Assembly (NCBI GenBank): GCA_902578445.1
Contig: CACHDC010000008.1
Location: 1 to 47,923, forward strand
Direction of reading: 5' to 3'
Source: an uncultured Synechococcaceae cyanobacterium
Lineage (GTDB): Bacteria; Cyanobacteriota; Cyanobacteriia; PCC-6307; Cyanobiaceae
DNA: 47,923 nucleotides
Position 1 is the first letter of the stretch, and the number at the start of each line of letters is the position of its first letter. The notes under the pieces were generated by a model. The model did no database searches, had not been told where the DNA came from, and saw nothing but the letters and a program-made list of their open reading frames with translations. The position numbers were made by a program, and so were the translations under genes. This document shows positions 1-8,686 of the stretch, piece by piece.

Positions 1-262
1 TCCAAAATCGACTTCTTCCTCTCCATCTCTCTCTAAATCTTCTAATAGTAATGAGTCCAATTTAAACCCTAATGTCATTAATAGTATCGAATCAACGCAA
101 CAAACAAATAGTGATAATTCATTAAATCAAGTAAATATCACTAAAAAAATTGAGGAGATTAATTTAATAAATCAAACCCAAAAATCCAAAGACAAAATCT
201 CTCCTTCTGAACTTAATGAGGATGAAGTCGATTCTGGGCCTATTCCACCCTGGATAAGATAA
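1..262 (+). CDS. C-terminal fragment of an unrecognised protein with a Ser/Asn-rich tail
   Basis: The reading frame is open from base 2 to a TAA at 260-262, giving about 86 residues with the N-terminus outside the window. The visible part is low-complexity and polar (runs of Ser and Asn, later Lys/Glu) and ends in an acidic stretch followed by GPIPPWIR. Such composition suggests a disordered C-terminal tail. I cannot name the family. It lies next to a pilin cluster, so a role in pilus assembly or competence is possible, but nothing in the sequence proves it. Confidence 0.55.
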   Translation, partial: PKSTSSSPSLSKSSNSNESNLNPNVINSIESTQQTNSDNSLNQVNITKKIEEINLINQTQKSKDKISPSELNEDEVDSGPIPPWIR

Positions 263-322
263 AAGTTAAGAAAAATTTTTCAAAAAATTAATTAAAAAAC
301 ACAAATTTTTGATGTTTAAAAA

Positions 323-892
323 TTAATCTAAAAGAATATCGTCATTAGGAATCAAATTTGATGATTTACCGTCCCACCAATCGAGCCAATCAGGCAAGGA
401 ACCTTCTGATGATTTCTCGCCAGTTTTGACATTAATGATTAAAGAATAAATTATTTTTTCAGAATTGATATTAATTCTTGAAACTTTAAGTTGATTACCT
501 CCGAATTCAGGAGAACAATCTCCACCGATTCCAGTATGTGAAAAAGTAAATTTGTTTTTTTTTAAAATCCCTAAATTAACTTCATTTAAAGGCAATGTAT
601 ATTGAGGACTAACATCATAATTAATTAATCCTAATTGACACTCCTTAACTGCTTTCAAAAGATGCTTTTCTGCAATCAAAACTTCTATGAACTCTATTGC
701 AGGTTGAAAGTTAGGAATTAATATACTTGCAAGGATACCAATAATGGAAATAACAACGATTAGTTCATTTAGTGAATAACCAAGTTGTTTATAAGTTATT
801 AATTTTTTCAAAAAAAAAAATATTTTTTGTATATTATTCAGTTGCACATTTTTGAATTGTAAGTTTTTTATAATTTGAATTTTAATTGTCAT
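323..892 (-). CDS. Type IV pilin-like protein (minus strand)
   Basis: 189 residues. A class III (prepilin) signal is visible at about residues 36-60: a Lys-containing leader ending in Gly, then YSLNELIVVISIIGILASIL with Glu at mature position +5, continuing as a hydrophobic helix. Processing by a PilD-type peptidase after the Gly and assembly into a type IV pilus or pseudopilus is expected. The leader is long (about 38 residues), so translation may start at a later codon. The globular part has two Cys (in KECQ and GDCSP) that could form the usual pilin disulphide. It is transcribed divergently from the pilin genes that follow. Family assignment is firm; which pilin class it is remains open. 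Confidence 0.85.
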   Translation of the reverse strand: MTIKIQIIKNLQFKNVQLNNIQKIFFFLKKLITYKQLGYSLNELIVVISIIGILASILIPNFQPAIEFIEVLIAEKHLLKAVKECQLGLINYDVSPQYTLPLNEVNLGILKKNKFTFSHTGIGGDCSPEFGGNQLKVSRININSEKIIYSLIINVKTGEKSSEGSLPDWLDWWDGKSSNLIPNDDILLD

Positions 893-1061
893 TATTGTAA
901 AAAACTTAATTTATAAATAATTAATAAATTCATCATAAATTAATTCCTAATACTTCTTGAAAATCCTTAATCAAAAAAATTTATTAGGCAATTATTAATT
1001 ACATTATTGTCATGTTTTCAAATAATAACTAATATTAATATTAGATAAATTTTTTTTAAGA

Positions 1062-1688
1062 ATGGTTAAATCTTTTCTTGTTAGAGCTCTTTCTCCAAAA
1101 ATCAGGTTTGAAAAAATCAAGAACCTATCCTCATTAAGAGAATTGAAAGATGAAGAAGGTTTTACACTTGTCGAACTAATTGTCGTTGTGATGATGATTG
1201 GAATTCTTTCATCAATCGCAATCCCTCAATTTATGACTGCGGCCGATAAAGCGAAACAAAAAGAAGCAACAGGCATAGTATCTGCTCTAGTTAAAGCTGC
1301 CACAGCATTTCAGACAGAATATGGGGATTTACCAACTACTGCAGGGGAAATAGAAGAGTACGCTAGGTTCCAAATGTGTGACCAAACTAATATGGAAACT
1401 GAGGGTGGAAAAGTTTGTAAAGGAACCGACCCAGTAGGCGTTCCAGATGACGCGGAATCTTTTTATTCAACATCAGGAAATTATCTTATTGAATTTCAAA
1501 CTGAAGAAGTTAATGGCGATACAGTTTTTCAGGTAAGAGCACAACCAAATGGTGGTGCTTATGCTGATAATGGCAGCGCAGTTACTGGATGTTACAACCC
1601 TGTTGATGCCACTTCAAAAGTTTACGAAAAAACTGCAAAAGCAGTTGATAGAGGAGTACTTGAAAACTGGGAAGATGCAGAGTGTTGA
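1062..1688 (+). CDS. Type IV pilin, PilA-like major pilin candidate
   Basis: 208 residues with a textbook prepilin cleavage site: the leader ends EEG, then FTLVELIVVVMMIGILSSIA with Glu at +5, at about residues 34-60. The helix continues into IPQFMTAADKAKQKEA, typical of cyanobacterial PilA-like pilins. Four Cys lie in the C-terminal half (MCDQ, KVCKG, GCYNP and the terminal Cys), enough for two disulphides. It is the most canonical pilin of the cluster and precedes a run of minor-pilin genes on the same strand. It may serve in adhesion, motility or DNA uptake; the sequence does not say which. Confidence 0.9.
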   Translation: MVKSFLVRALSPKIRFEKIKNLSSLRELKDEEGFTLVELIVVVMMIGILSSIAIPQFMTAADKAKQKEATGIVSALVKAATAFQTEYGDLPTTAGEIEEYARFQMCDQTNMETEGGKVCKGTDPVGVPDDAESFYSTSGNYLIEFQTEEVNGDTVFQVRAQPNGGAYADNGSAVTGCYNPVDATSKVYEKTAKAVDRGVLENWEDAEC

Positions 1689-1750
1689 TTATCGTTAATA
1701 AACTTTAATTTAAGTGATATTAATATATTTTTTATTTTGTACTCACTAAT

Positions 1751-2686
1751 TTGAAAATGCTTTTTTCAAAGAAAGTATCAAGCAATAGATCTGGAAAAAA
1801 TAATAAAGGTTTTGCAATACCTCAGATACTAATATTAGGTATTGGAATAGCAGTTGGTGTTAGTGGATTAATGGCTGCATCTATATTAAGTTTGACTGGC
1901 TCAAAAATAACAAGACAAGAACTACTAGCCAAGGCCTCATCTTATTCTGGCATTACCAAACTCAGAGCTTTATTTAACGATAATTCTGAAGGGCGATTAT
2001 TTAATTATTTCTGGTTGGTAGATAATTGTTCAGAAAAAGCTTCAGAATGTGAATCTCTAAATATTTCTAATCCAACTAATCAATATTGGGCTGATGATAG
2101 TTGGTGTGATGATGAGGAGAACTGTAATGGTAGACAAAAAGCTCCTGTCTGCATTCCAAGTGAAAATTATTCGTGGGCGAATGAAAAGCAAATAGTAGAA
2201 GACCTTTTTAGAAATTCAAATTATATTGGAAACACACTCCCTAACTCAAAAAGAGACTTCGATCAGGCATTCGATTTAATTTCTACTAAATATATAGGAA
2301 CAGAAGACTCCGGTATTAACTCTGTTTTAATAGAAGGTTTATCAATCCCGAAAGATACTAATATTATTTCCGGATCGAACAAATTAAGAGTAAACATTCA
2401 AGTTAACAGCGAAACTTCAGAAACAGGATTTGGATTTTTTTCGGCAGGTGAAAATAATTCCGATAAAACAGATTCTCTTTTTATAGGAAATCTTAATATT
2501 ACTCCTTTTAATGAGGCGAAAGGTTCAATTATTTGGAGAATGAATATTGATAATAATAATGAATGTCAAGATTTTCAGGAATTGGCAATCGCTGAAAATG
2601 CAATATTACCAGCTAGCGGTAATGGAGGAATTTGGATTCAACCATTAAATTTACCAAAACAACCTAGATTAAAAAAACGTGATTGA
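1751..2686 (+). CDS. Minor pilin (PilX/HpsA-like), N-terminal part of a frameshifted gene
   Basis: 311 residues. A pilin-type N-terminus is seen at about residues 19-48: NNKG, then FAIPQILILGIGIAVGVSGL, but with Gln instead of Glu at +5. The large size and degenerate +5 residue recall PilX-type minor pilins and the cyanobacterial HpsA group; this is inference. The frame ends shortly after an A7 run at 2671-2677. Removing one A joins it seamlessly to the next frame, as PRLKNVIDIGTLIC, so this is probably the first part of a roughly 705-residue protein. Cys-rich segments around residues 70-150 are consistent with an extracellular domain. Confidence 0.75.
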   Translation: MKMLFSKKVSSNRSGKNNKGFAIPQILILGIGIAVGVSGLMAASILSLTGSKITRQELLAKASSYSGITKLRALFNDNSEGRLFNYFWLVDNCSEKASECESLNISNPTNQYWADDSWCDDEENCNGRQKAPVCIPSENYSWANEKQIVEDLFRNSNYIGNTLPNSKRDFDQAFDLISTKYIGTEDSGINSVLIEGLSIPKDTNIISGSNKLRVNIQVNSETSETGFGFFSAGENNSDKTDSLFIGNLNITPFNEAKGSIIWRMNIDNNNECQDFQELAIAENAILPASGNGGIWIQPLNLPKQPRLKKRD

Positions 2687-3872
2687 TATTGGGACATTAA
2701 TATGTACCCAAAACAGATATGAAGAAAACAATTCAAGTTGTAAATTAAGTGCTGGAAATTCATCTCAAAAAACATTCAGAATATATTCACTTTTTGCTAA
2801 AGGGCCAGGATCAAAATTCGAAGTATCTACAACCGATACATCTAAAATAATTCTGGAAATTATGGGTGATATCGATATCAGTAATGGAGGCATTTTTTGT
2901 CATAAAAATGGATCGGAATCATGTGGGACGGGAAAGCCAGAAAATTTAACAATATTATTTAAGCAAAAAAGCAACTCTAAAATAAATAAACTTGTATGCA
3001 ATAGAGATAGTAATGAAGGCGGAATAACTCTAAAGAATAATCATATTTACACTAATATTGGTTATCCAATAGACAATGATAGATTGCCTGGACATAGCTT
3101 TTTAATTGATAAAACAGGAGAAAACTTCAATCAGAAATTTGGAGCATTTATTTATGGACCAAAAACAACTTTTATTTCTGCTAAACAAAAAACTGCATGG
3201 GTTCAGAATAATAATTCAAGTATGATAGTTACCTCAAGGGGTTCTTATGGTTATATTTCAAGTACGAAAGAAGATTCCATTGAAGGTAACATTACGAATT
3301 TAATATTAGATTCTGATTTAACACTTATTCCATATGGAGGGAATCAAAGAAATGGGAATAATCTAGAAATAGTTGGAATAGGTAAAAAAGTTATGAATAT
3401 TCCGACAGGCACATTATTTAATACTGCAACTAATAATGTATTTTTAATTTTTGATAATGCAACCTCAAATTACCACTTAAGAAGTTTCCAGATATTAAAT
3501 ATTAATCGTTTGAACAATTCAAATCTTCAATATTCTTATCCAAGAGCATTTGCGATACTAGATCCTAAAAATAATTTTAATGATATAAATCTTGGAAACA
3601 ATTTAGATGAAAACTCGTTTGCAAATAGTTGGTTAAATGCATTTGATATCGAGGTAAAAGAAACTAATGAAAACTTTGAGAGAAATTTTTCCGGGGCGGT
3701 TTGGGTAAAGAATCTTTGCTTTGATGGCAGCGGAGAAAAAAATTGGGAATTCTCAAAAGACTTCATAGATAAATTAGTTTCATGGCATGGTACTAATTTT
3801 AATTGGGGAATAAAATACTACAGAGGTAAATCAATTATTTTATGGGATACCTTAAGAGACTTTAAAAAATAA
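2679..3872 (+). CDS. C-terminal part of the frameshifted minor pilin
   Basis: 397 residues as an ORF with a nominal GTG at 2679. It has no pilin N-terminus of its own and begins exactly where the upstream gene stops, after the A7 run. Read as a continuation of the 1751 gene it forms the extracellular domain of a large minor pilin. The visible sequence is rich in Asn, Ser, Gly and beta-type residues with scattered Cys, as in secreted beta-solenoid-like domains. Independent translation from GTG is possible but would give an unexported fragment. No function is assigned beyond the pilus context. Confidence 0.65.
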   Translation: MIDIGTLICTQNRYEENNSSCKLSAGNSSQKTFRIYSLFAKGPGSKFEVSTTDTSKIILEIMGDIDISNGGIFCHKNGSESCGTGKPENLTILFKQKSNSKINKLVCNRDSNEGGITLKNNHIYTNIGYPIDNDRLPGHSFLIDKTGENFNQKFGAFIYGPKTTFISAKQKTAWVQNNNSSMIVTSRGSYGYISSTKEDSIEGNITNLILDSDLTLIPYGGNQRNGNNLEIVGIGKKVMNIPTGTLFNTATNNVFLIFDNATSNYHLRSFQILNINRLNNSNLQYSYPRAFAILDPKNNFNDINLGNNLDENSFANSWLNAFDIEVKETNENFERNFSGAVWVKNLCFDGSGEKNWEFSKDFIDKLVSWHGTNFNWGIKYYRGKSIILWDTLRDFKK

Positions 3873-3876
3873 TTAA

Positions 3877-4452
3877 ATGAAGAAAAAAGAGAATCCAAAA
3901 TTAGTTTTTTGTCGAAATAGTAGATTATATGATTATGGATTCGGACTTGTGGATGCAATTTTAAGTATAACCTTACTCTCTGGAATAATTACTTATGGAG
4001 TATATTTTTCTTCTTTAAGGCTAGGAACAGTTCATTCTTCAAATCTTATTCGCTCAGTCAATAAAGAAATTGAAAGAGATATAGAAAGGCTAAAATTAGA
4101 CTTATGGAGTTTATTTTATAATCAAAATGATGGTAAATATGAATTCTCGGAATTTGAATGTGATGATATAGCATCAAATATAATTAATTTGCCCAGTTGG
4201 AATACTCAATCAAATACATCAGGGCAAATGATTCAATCTTGGCGTCCAGGAGAAGAGAGAAGTAAAGTATTTACTGGAAATAAAGTTTTAATAACTAGAG
4301 AACTTTCAATATCTTCCCCTATAGATAATGAATTACTAAATAATTCCATTGGGACTCTAAACTATAGGGTTGAATGGGGATTAGAAAATAAACATTGGTT
4401 AAGTATTGATTTAACTGCCGAAGCACATAGTTGGTGCAAACAAATGATTTAA
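3877..4452 (+). CDS. PilV-like minor pilin
   Basis: 191 residues. A prepilin-like N-terminus is visible at about residues 18-45: DYG, then FGLVDAILSITLLSGIITYG, with acidic Asp replacing Glu at +5, followed by a heptad-like charged stretch (KEIERDIERLKLD). Start ATG lies 5 bases after the previous stop. This pattern and its place between a PilX-like and a GspH-like gene match the PilV slot of minor pilin operons. The cyanobacterial hps clusters have a similar order, but homology was not tested. Confidence 0.75.
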   Translation: MKKKENPKLVFCRNSRLYDYGFGLVDAILSITLLSGIITYGVYFSSLRLGTVHSSNLIRSVNKEIERDIERLKLDLWSLFYNQNDGKYEFSEFECDDIASNIINLPSWNTQSNTSGQMIQSWRPGEERSKVFTGNKVLITRELSISSPIDNELLNNSIGTLNYRVEWGLENKHWLSIDLTAEAHSWCKQMI

Positions 4453-4454
4453 AA

Positions 4455-5060
4455 ATGAATCTAAAATTTTTCATACAAAAGATAAAAAATGATAATTCAG
4501 GTTTTACTCTCGTAGAATTAATAATTACAGTTGGAATGATGAGTGTTTTATCCGGAGCAATATTCCCAAGTTTTCTTAATTGGATTAGGACTGAAAAAGT
4601 AAATTCTTACACAAGAGAGTTAAAAGAATATTTTCGCGTTATCAAGCTAGATGCTAGGAGGTGGGGATCGAGTTGCTCGATTGATATAAACAGAATAGGT
4701 GCTAATGGAGTTTTTAATGATAAAAAATACTATGGCTACGAAGTAACATGTACTGATCGTAATACCACGATAAATAATATGGCTCCAGCATTAAATAATT
4801 CTATTTTTCAAGTTGTAAATAAAGAATTTTTAATTACGCCAAATGGAAGAATCAGTTCCGACGAATCAATTGTCATTGTAATTGGATCTAAATACTATAA
4901 TTCAGGAGTAAAAATGCTGAATTGTCTTGTTATACAATCTCCAACAGGTCACATTGTAAAAGGAAAATTTGTTGAGGATGATTGGATTACAAATAATATG
5001 GAAGTAAGTCAAAAAGATAGCAATAATATTCTCACAAAAGACAAATGCGAATTTATTTAA
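4455..5060 (+). CDS. GspH/FimT-like minor pilin
   Basis: About 201 residues from ATG 4455, which directly follows the upstream TAA (4450-4452). A longer frame opening at TTG 4431 would overlap the upstream gene and lengthen the leader. The cleavage site is NSG, then FTLVELIITVGMMSVLSGAI, with Glu at +5, at about residues 15-40. The next segment (SYTRELKEYFRVIKLDARRW) with a following Cys is typical of GspH/FimT pseudopilins. Translational coupling to the PilV-like gene is likely. Confidence 0.82.
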   Translation: MNLKFFIQKIKNDNSGFTLVELIITVGMMSVLSGAIFPSFLNWIRTEKVNSYTRELKEYFRVIKLDARRWGSSCSIDINRIGANGVFNDKKYYGYEVTCTDRNTTINNMAPALNNSIFQVVNKEFLITPNGRISSDESIVIVIGSKYYNSGVKMLNCLVIQSPTGHIVKGKFVEDDWITNNMEVSQKDSNNILTKDKCEFI

Positions 5061-5610
5061 ATGATGAATAATAAAATGCCCCAAAAAAGATGGATTTTCT
5101 ATAATTGAGCTGATAATAGCAGGTGCGATTTCTGTTACAGCAATAGGTGTAGGGTTTTCATTATTACAAATTGCATTAAAAGGGAACAAAATAGACGAGA
5201 CTCAAATGGGGTTGAATGGAAGAATTAACGACACCTTGGATTTTATTTTAGATGAGGTCAAGGCAAGCAAAAGAATAATTGATAATGAAACAGAAATTCT
5301 GCAATTTAATCAAAACTGTACTTTCCCAAGTGATAGCCAATTTCTTTTTGGTATAAATCTTCCAGATCAAGCTTTAGTCAAAAGCGATTACGATCCAAAG
5401 GGAGATCAATTTAATTTAAATCAAGTTGAATGTCCAATTGTCTATTCATTGAGAGCTAGCTCAAATAACGAAAAAAAACCTTTTTCTCTTATAAGATATG
5501 GACCTCAATATAATGAAAGCGGTTATTATATTTCACCCTCATATATCCAGTTTCAAGAGACCACATTATTAGATGGAATTACTTGCAGGTTACATTTTGT
5601 TCGTTTTTGA
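5061..5610 (+). pseudogene. PilW-like minor pilin, frameshifted near its start
   Basis: Two ATGs (5061, 5064) directly after the upstream stop open a frame that ends after 15 codons. In the +1-shifted frame a complete pilin N-terminus appears at 5086 onward: KKDG, then FSIIELIIAGAISVTAIGVG, with Glu at +5, and the frame stays open to the TGA ending at 5610. Dropping one base in CCCCAAAAAA (5079-5088) restores MMNNKMPKKDG plus the pilin. The downstream ORF has an internal ATG at 5206 that would miss the signal. This is either a recent lesion, a sequencing/assembly error, or slippage expression; see findings. Confidence 0.75.
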
Positions 5611-5672
5611 GAAGTATTTTTTAATTAATGAACTTTTAAATGTAAAATTCTTAAGATTATAAATTTTGTTTT

Positions 5673-5867
5673 ATGTTTTCTAGAAGCAAAAAACCTACAG
5701 TAAAAAAATCTGCAATAGTTGAAGAGACTCCATTATTTGCTCAATTGCTACCATTCGCAAACAGAATGAATGATAAGGTTCAGTTGGTAAATGCTCTGGC
5801 TTTTACTTTTATTATGGGATTCTCAATTTTTGGGATTGCTCTATGGAAACTATCAGGGTTGACCTAA
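5673..5867 (+). CDS. Small membrane protein, possibly a divergent Hli-type protein
   Basis: 64 residues with a charged N-terminus and one hydrophobic helix near residues 38-62 (LVNALAFTFIMGFSIFGIAL). The segment NRMNDKVQLVNALAF aligns loosely with the chlorophyll-binding ExxNxRxAM of high-light-inducible proteins, but the Glu is Asn, the Arg is Lys and the Ala-Met pair is not kept. It could be a degenerate Hli relative or an unrelated one-helix protein. It is followed by a bidirectional hairpin terminator at 5967-6000. Confidence 0.65.
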   Translation: MFSRSKKPTVKKSAIVEETPLFAQLLPFANRMNDKVQLVNALAFTFIMGFSIFGIALWKLSGLT

Positions 5868-5929
5868 TTTTTTAATTTTTGCAAAGCATCAATTTTTGAT
5901 TCTTTGTTTTCAATTATGGTTATTAACCA

Positions 5930-5950
5930 TCTAGAGGCTAGCCCTCTGGA
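5930..5950. other. GC-rich hairpin without a U-tract
   Basis: TCTAGAGG (5930-5937) pairs with CCTCTGGA (5943-5950) around a five-base loop. It is unusually GC-rich for this AT-rich spacer and lacks a following T-run. It may be an RNA stability element at the 3' end of the 5673 gene. Confidence 0.4.
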
Positions 5951-5966
5951 TATTGATCTATTTTTT

Positions 5967-6000
5967 AAAAATCTACATATATAAACATGTAGATTTTTTT
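5967..6000. terminator. Bidirectional intrinsic terminator
   Basis: A 12-base arm (5967-5978, AAAAATCTACAT) is repeated inverted at 5987-5998 (ATGTAGATTTTT), with A-runs on the left and T-runs on the right. It can end transcription of the plus-strand 5673 gene and of the minus-strand 5973 gene, whose stop codon lies inside the hairpin. Confidence 0.7.
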
Positions 6001-6131
6001 CGTTTTTTGGAGTTAAATTTTTCCTCGAAATCTAAGATATCCTCTTTTGATGTTCTTTTTCTTAGCTCATCCACTAATGCATGACTAGTGGAGTCATTAA
6101 ATAAGTTCCCAATATTTAAGCTTAATGTCAT
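5973..6131 (-). CDS. Small hypothetical protein, 52 aa
   Basis: Frame from ATG (6131) to TAG (5973). The product is soluble and highly charged (HALVDELRKRTSKEDILDFE then Lys-rich), predicted helical. Its last codons run through the left arm of the terminator hairpin, an economical arrangement. It is convergent with the 5673 gene. I do not recognise a family. Confidence 0.55.
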   Translation of the reverse strand: MTLSLNIGNLFNDSTSHALVDELRKRTSKEDILDFEEKFNSKKRKKSTCLYM

Positions 6132-6219
6132 AAATAATTTATGTCCCTATTAAAGAGGTAGCCATAAATTAAATTTTTAAAAACTAATTTATATCTTTTA
6201 TTTACAAATAATTCAAAAT

Positions 6220-8553
6220 TTAATCTTTTGGTTTAGCCAGAGGAAGTAAGCACTTATCTGAATCACAACCTGCTGGTCCTGCTTCACTTAGTTCTCCAAC
6301 ATCATATTTATTAAGAGCATCAAAGAAATCGTTATTAACTTTCCTTTCTATTACTTTATTTTGTAATGATATATATTCCTCTTTACTTATTGGTTCAAAG
6401 GGTAATCTAGGGAAAGTAGCGTTAGCACTAAATCGAGCTAGCAATGCCGCTGAAATATATCCTTCATTATTTTCTATTGCATTATGAATAGCCTTAGCTA
6501 GATCCTCTATTTCATTTTCTCTAAATTCTACGGTTGCAGAAGTATTATGCTCTGTATAAAATTTTTGTACTTGCATGTAAAAATCGAATTGAGCTAACGC
6601 CGAGAAATTATTGATGTCTATCTGGTCTGCACCATCTATATTCGCCCAGCTTACTTCTGTTGGGATTTCAACTAACCATTCAGTACATCTTGGATCAAAT
6701 GGATTATCAAGCAAGCAGCCATTTTCATCTTTGTCAGATTGAGATGGAACAACTGAATAACCATAATCCATACAAGCTAAAGCAATTGGATCATTTTTCC
6801 TGAAAGTTATTCTTCTTATGAATCTTTGAGCTTTTGGAGGATGCCATCCTGGAGCTGCCCCAGTTAAAAGACTTTTAGTTCCAGCTGGCTGAACTGTTGT
6901 ACAACGGTTTGGCCTTCTTAAATTATGTTTATCGCAATATTCCCATACAGTTTCTTTTACTATTTTTCTCCAAGAATCTAAGAATTTAGCTTCCTTTTCT
7001 TTGAAGGCTTTCCCTTCTTCGCTATTTGGCCTTCCTGCTTCCCACCATTTCAACCATGGCGTCCCAAAGGCATGGACACAAAAATCAAATAATCCAGTGA
7101 AACTTACTCCTACAATAGGATCATATTCCCTACTTTTTCTGTAACGCTCAACTTCAAATTCATGATTAAGTAAGCATGCTACAGAAAGAGCGGCTGCTTT
7201 AAAAGCTTTTTTTTGCTCTTCAAAATTTCCTGGATCAATCTGATTTAAATGAACTTCAGCCAAATTGCAATGGAAATCATTTCCCAAGATCTCCCCACAA
7301 GGGTTAAGTCCATATCGGCTCATCCTGTGGTCTAACTCTTCTTCTGAAAAAGGACCATAACTACTATTTATCCAATTTCTCGCTTCATCCTTGCCTTGTT
7401 CTGAGTAGATTTCAATAAATTCCTTTCTCAATTCATCATCTTTTAGAATATCTGCATTTGACCTTGCGATTGCTTCTGGTGCAAATTGAATGGCTCCCTC
7501 ACCTGAATGGAATTGTTTTGTTACTGCATCCAAAACAGTTTGGTAAGTGGGTTTTGTATGGTAAACCCTAGTATGATTAGCCATTCTGAGGGCATCTTTT
7601 TCAGGATCTATTCTCCAGTTACCCTTCTCATCTTGACTCCATAAATTTTCTTTTGCTGATGCGGCTTCCTTGTCATCTGAAGCAAATTGTCTCATTCCTG
7701 CACTTCTTCTTATATTCCCGGCAACTATGGTTACTGCAGCTTCATCAATTAATAAACAACACTCTACTGTACTTAATTTCCTGCCAATTGCCTTTCCAAG
7801 AAGTGATGCAACTCTAGAGTAGAGATCTTTCAATTTGATAGGATTTGCCATGCCACCAAAACCTTTTAATGATTCTCCAGCAGGCCTAATATCTTCTAAA
7901 TTAATATAAACATCAATTTCTCTTTCAAGACTTTCATTACTTGATGCCTCAAGAAGATATTTATAGCTATCTACCCACCCTCTTCTGCTATCTCCAACTT
8001 TGATATGAAGATCTTTTCCTTTGATTTGTAATGATGATTTTTCTTCTCTTTGATCTTTAGGAGTTATTCCAACTTCACTGACTGATTTAATATTTATTTT
8101 GTTTATTACCGTTGGTAGATTATTTATAAAATGAGGCTCAATTATTGCACCTGTTCCACATCCCATCATTGCTAAGTCCATCATCAAAGCAAAGGCTTCC
8201 CAATCAATTAAGTTTGTTGAAGTGCAGTTGTATGCCCCAGAGAAATTTTGGTTTTTATTAATCCAGGGAGTTCCTCCAATCCATAACCATCTCCCTGAAG
8301 GTTGGGCTTTTTGGTTGCTTTGCATCTCTCTCATTAGGATCAATTCTTCATCAGAAAGTTTTCCTAATTTTTTTAAGCCTGATAAATTTCTTTCACCTAC
8401 TTCGCTCCAGTTCTCTCTTTTACCAGAGGAAGTTTTCCTACTGTAAGATCTAAAAAAAACAGGATAAGCAGCTGGAGCAGTGGTTGGAAAATCATCTTTT
8501 TTAAGATTATTGGAATTGCTCTCAGAAGAAGCTTTATTTGGTGCAACAGTCAC
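6220..8553 (-). CDS. nrdJ: Class II adenosylcobalamin-dependent ribonucleoside-triphosphate reductase
   Basis: 777 residues from a GTG start. It reduces ribonucleotides to deoxyribonucleotides using an adenosylcobalamin-generated thiyl radical. The Lactobacillus-type monomeric enzyme is recognisable: redox Cys 110 (YNCTSTNLIDWEAF), the catalytic NPCGEILGNDFHCNLAEVHL at about 417-436 carrying the thiyl Cys 419, Glu 421 and redox Cys 429, and the C-terminal swinging pair CDSDKC at 763-768. Full length and no lesion. No B12 riboswitch is evident in the 130-base gap upstream. It lies alone on the minus strand, divergent from the methyltransferase gene. Use of this class fits Prochlorococcus, which makes cobalamin. 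Confidence 0.97.
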   Translation of the reverse strand: MTVAPNKASSESNSNNLKKDDFPTTAPAAYPVFFRSYSRKTSSGKRENWSEVGERNLSGLKKLGKLSDEELILMREMQSNQKAQPSGRWLWIGGTPWINKNQNFSGAYNCTSTNLIDWEAFALMMDLAMMGCGTGAIIEPHFINNLPTVINKINIKSVSEVGITPKDQREEKSSLQIKGKDLHIKVGDSRRGWVDSYKYLLEASSNESLEREIDVYINLEDIRPAGESLKGFGGMANPIKLKDLYSRVASLLGKAIGRKLSTVECCLLIDEAAVTIVAGNIRRSAGMRQFASDDKEAASAKENLWSQDEKGNWRIDPEKDALRMANHTRVYHTKPTYQTVLDAVTKQFHSGEGAIQFAPEAIARSNADILKDDELRKEFIEIYSEQGKDEARNWINSSYGPFSEEELDHRMSRYGLNPCGEILGNDFHCNLAEVHLNQIDPGNFEEQKKAFKAAALSVACLLNHEFEVERYRKSREYDPIVGVSFTGLFDFCVHAFGTPWLKWWEAGRPNSEEGKAFKEKEAKFLDSWRKIVKETVWEYCDKHNLRRPNRCTTVQPAGTKSLLTGAAPGWHPPKAQRFIRRITFRKNDPIALACMDYGYSVVPSQSDKDENGCLLDNPFDPRCTEWLVEIPTEVSWANIDGADQIDINNFSALAQFDFYMQVQKFYTEHNTSATVEFRENEIEDLAKAIHNAIENNEGYISAALLARFSANATFPRLPFEPISKEEYISLQNKVIERKVNNDFFDALNKYDVGELSEAGPAGCDSDKCLLPLAKPKD

Positions 8554-8686
8554 GATGAAAAAAAAGTATGTAAATAACCCGTATTGGAAGAATAACTCTA
8601 CCTATGGCGTCTGCAACTATTCTTACCACTATTTAACGGTTTGTGTAAAATTATGTTTAATATGAAATCTTTGTTTAAGAAATTAT

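Noticed and set aside
4902..5189. Minus-strand 95-codon frame
   Set aside because: Antisense to two pilin genes; Cys/Asn/Ile-rich shadow.
8554..8686. Cobalamin riboswitch upstream of nrdJ
   Set aside because: The gap is too short and shows no B12-box-like conserved sequence.
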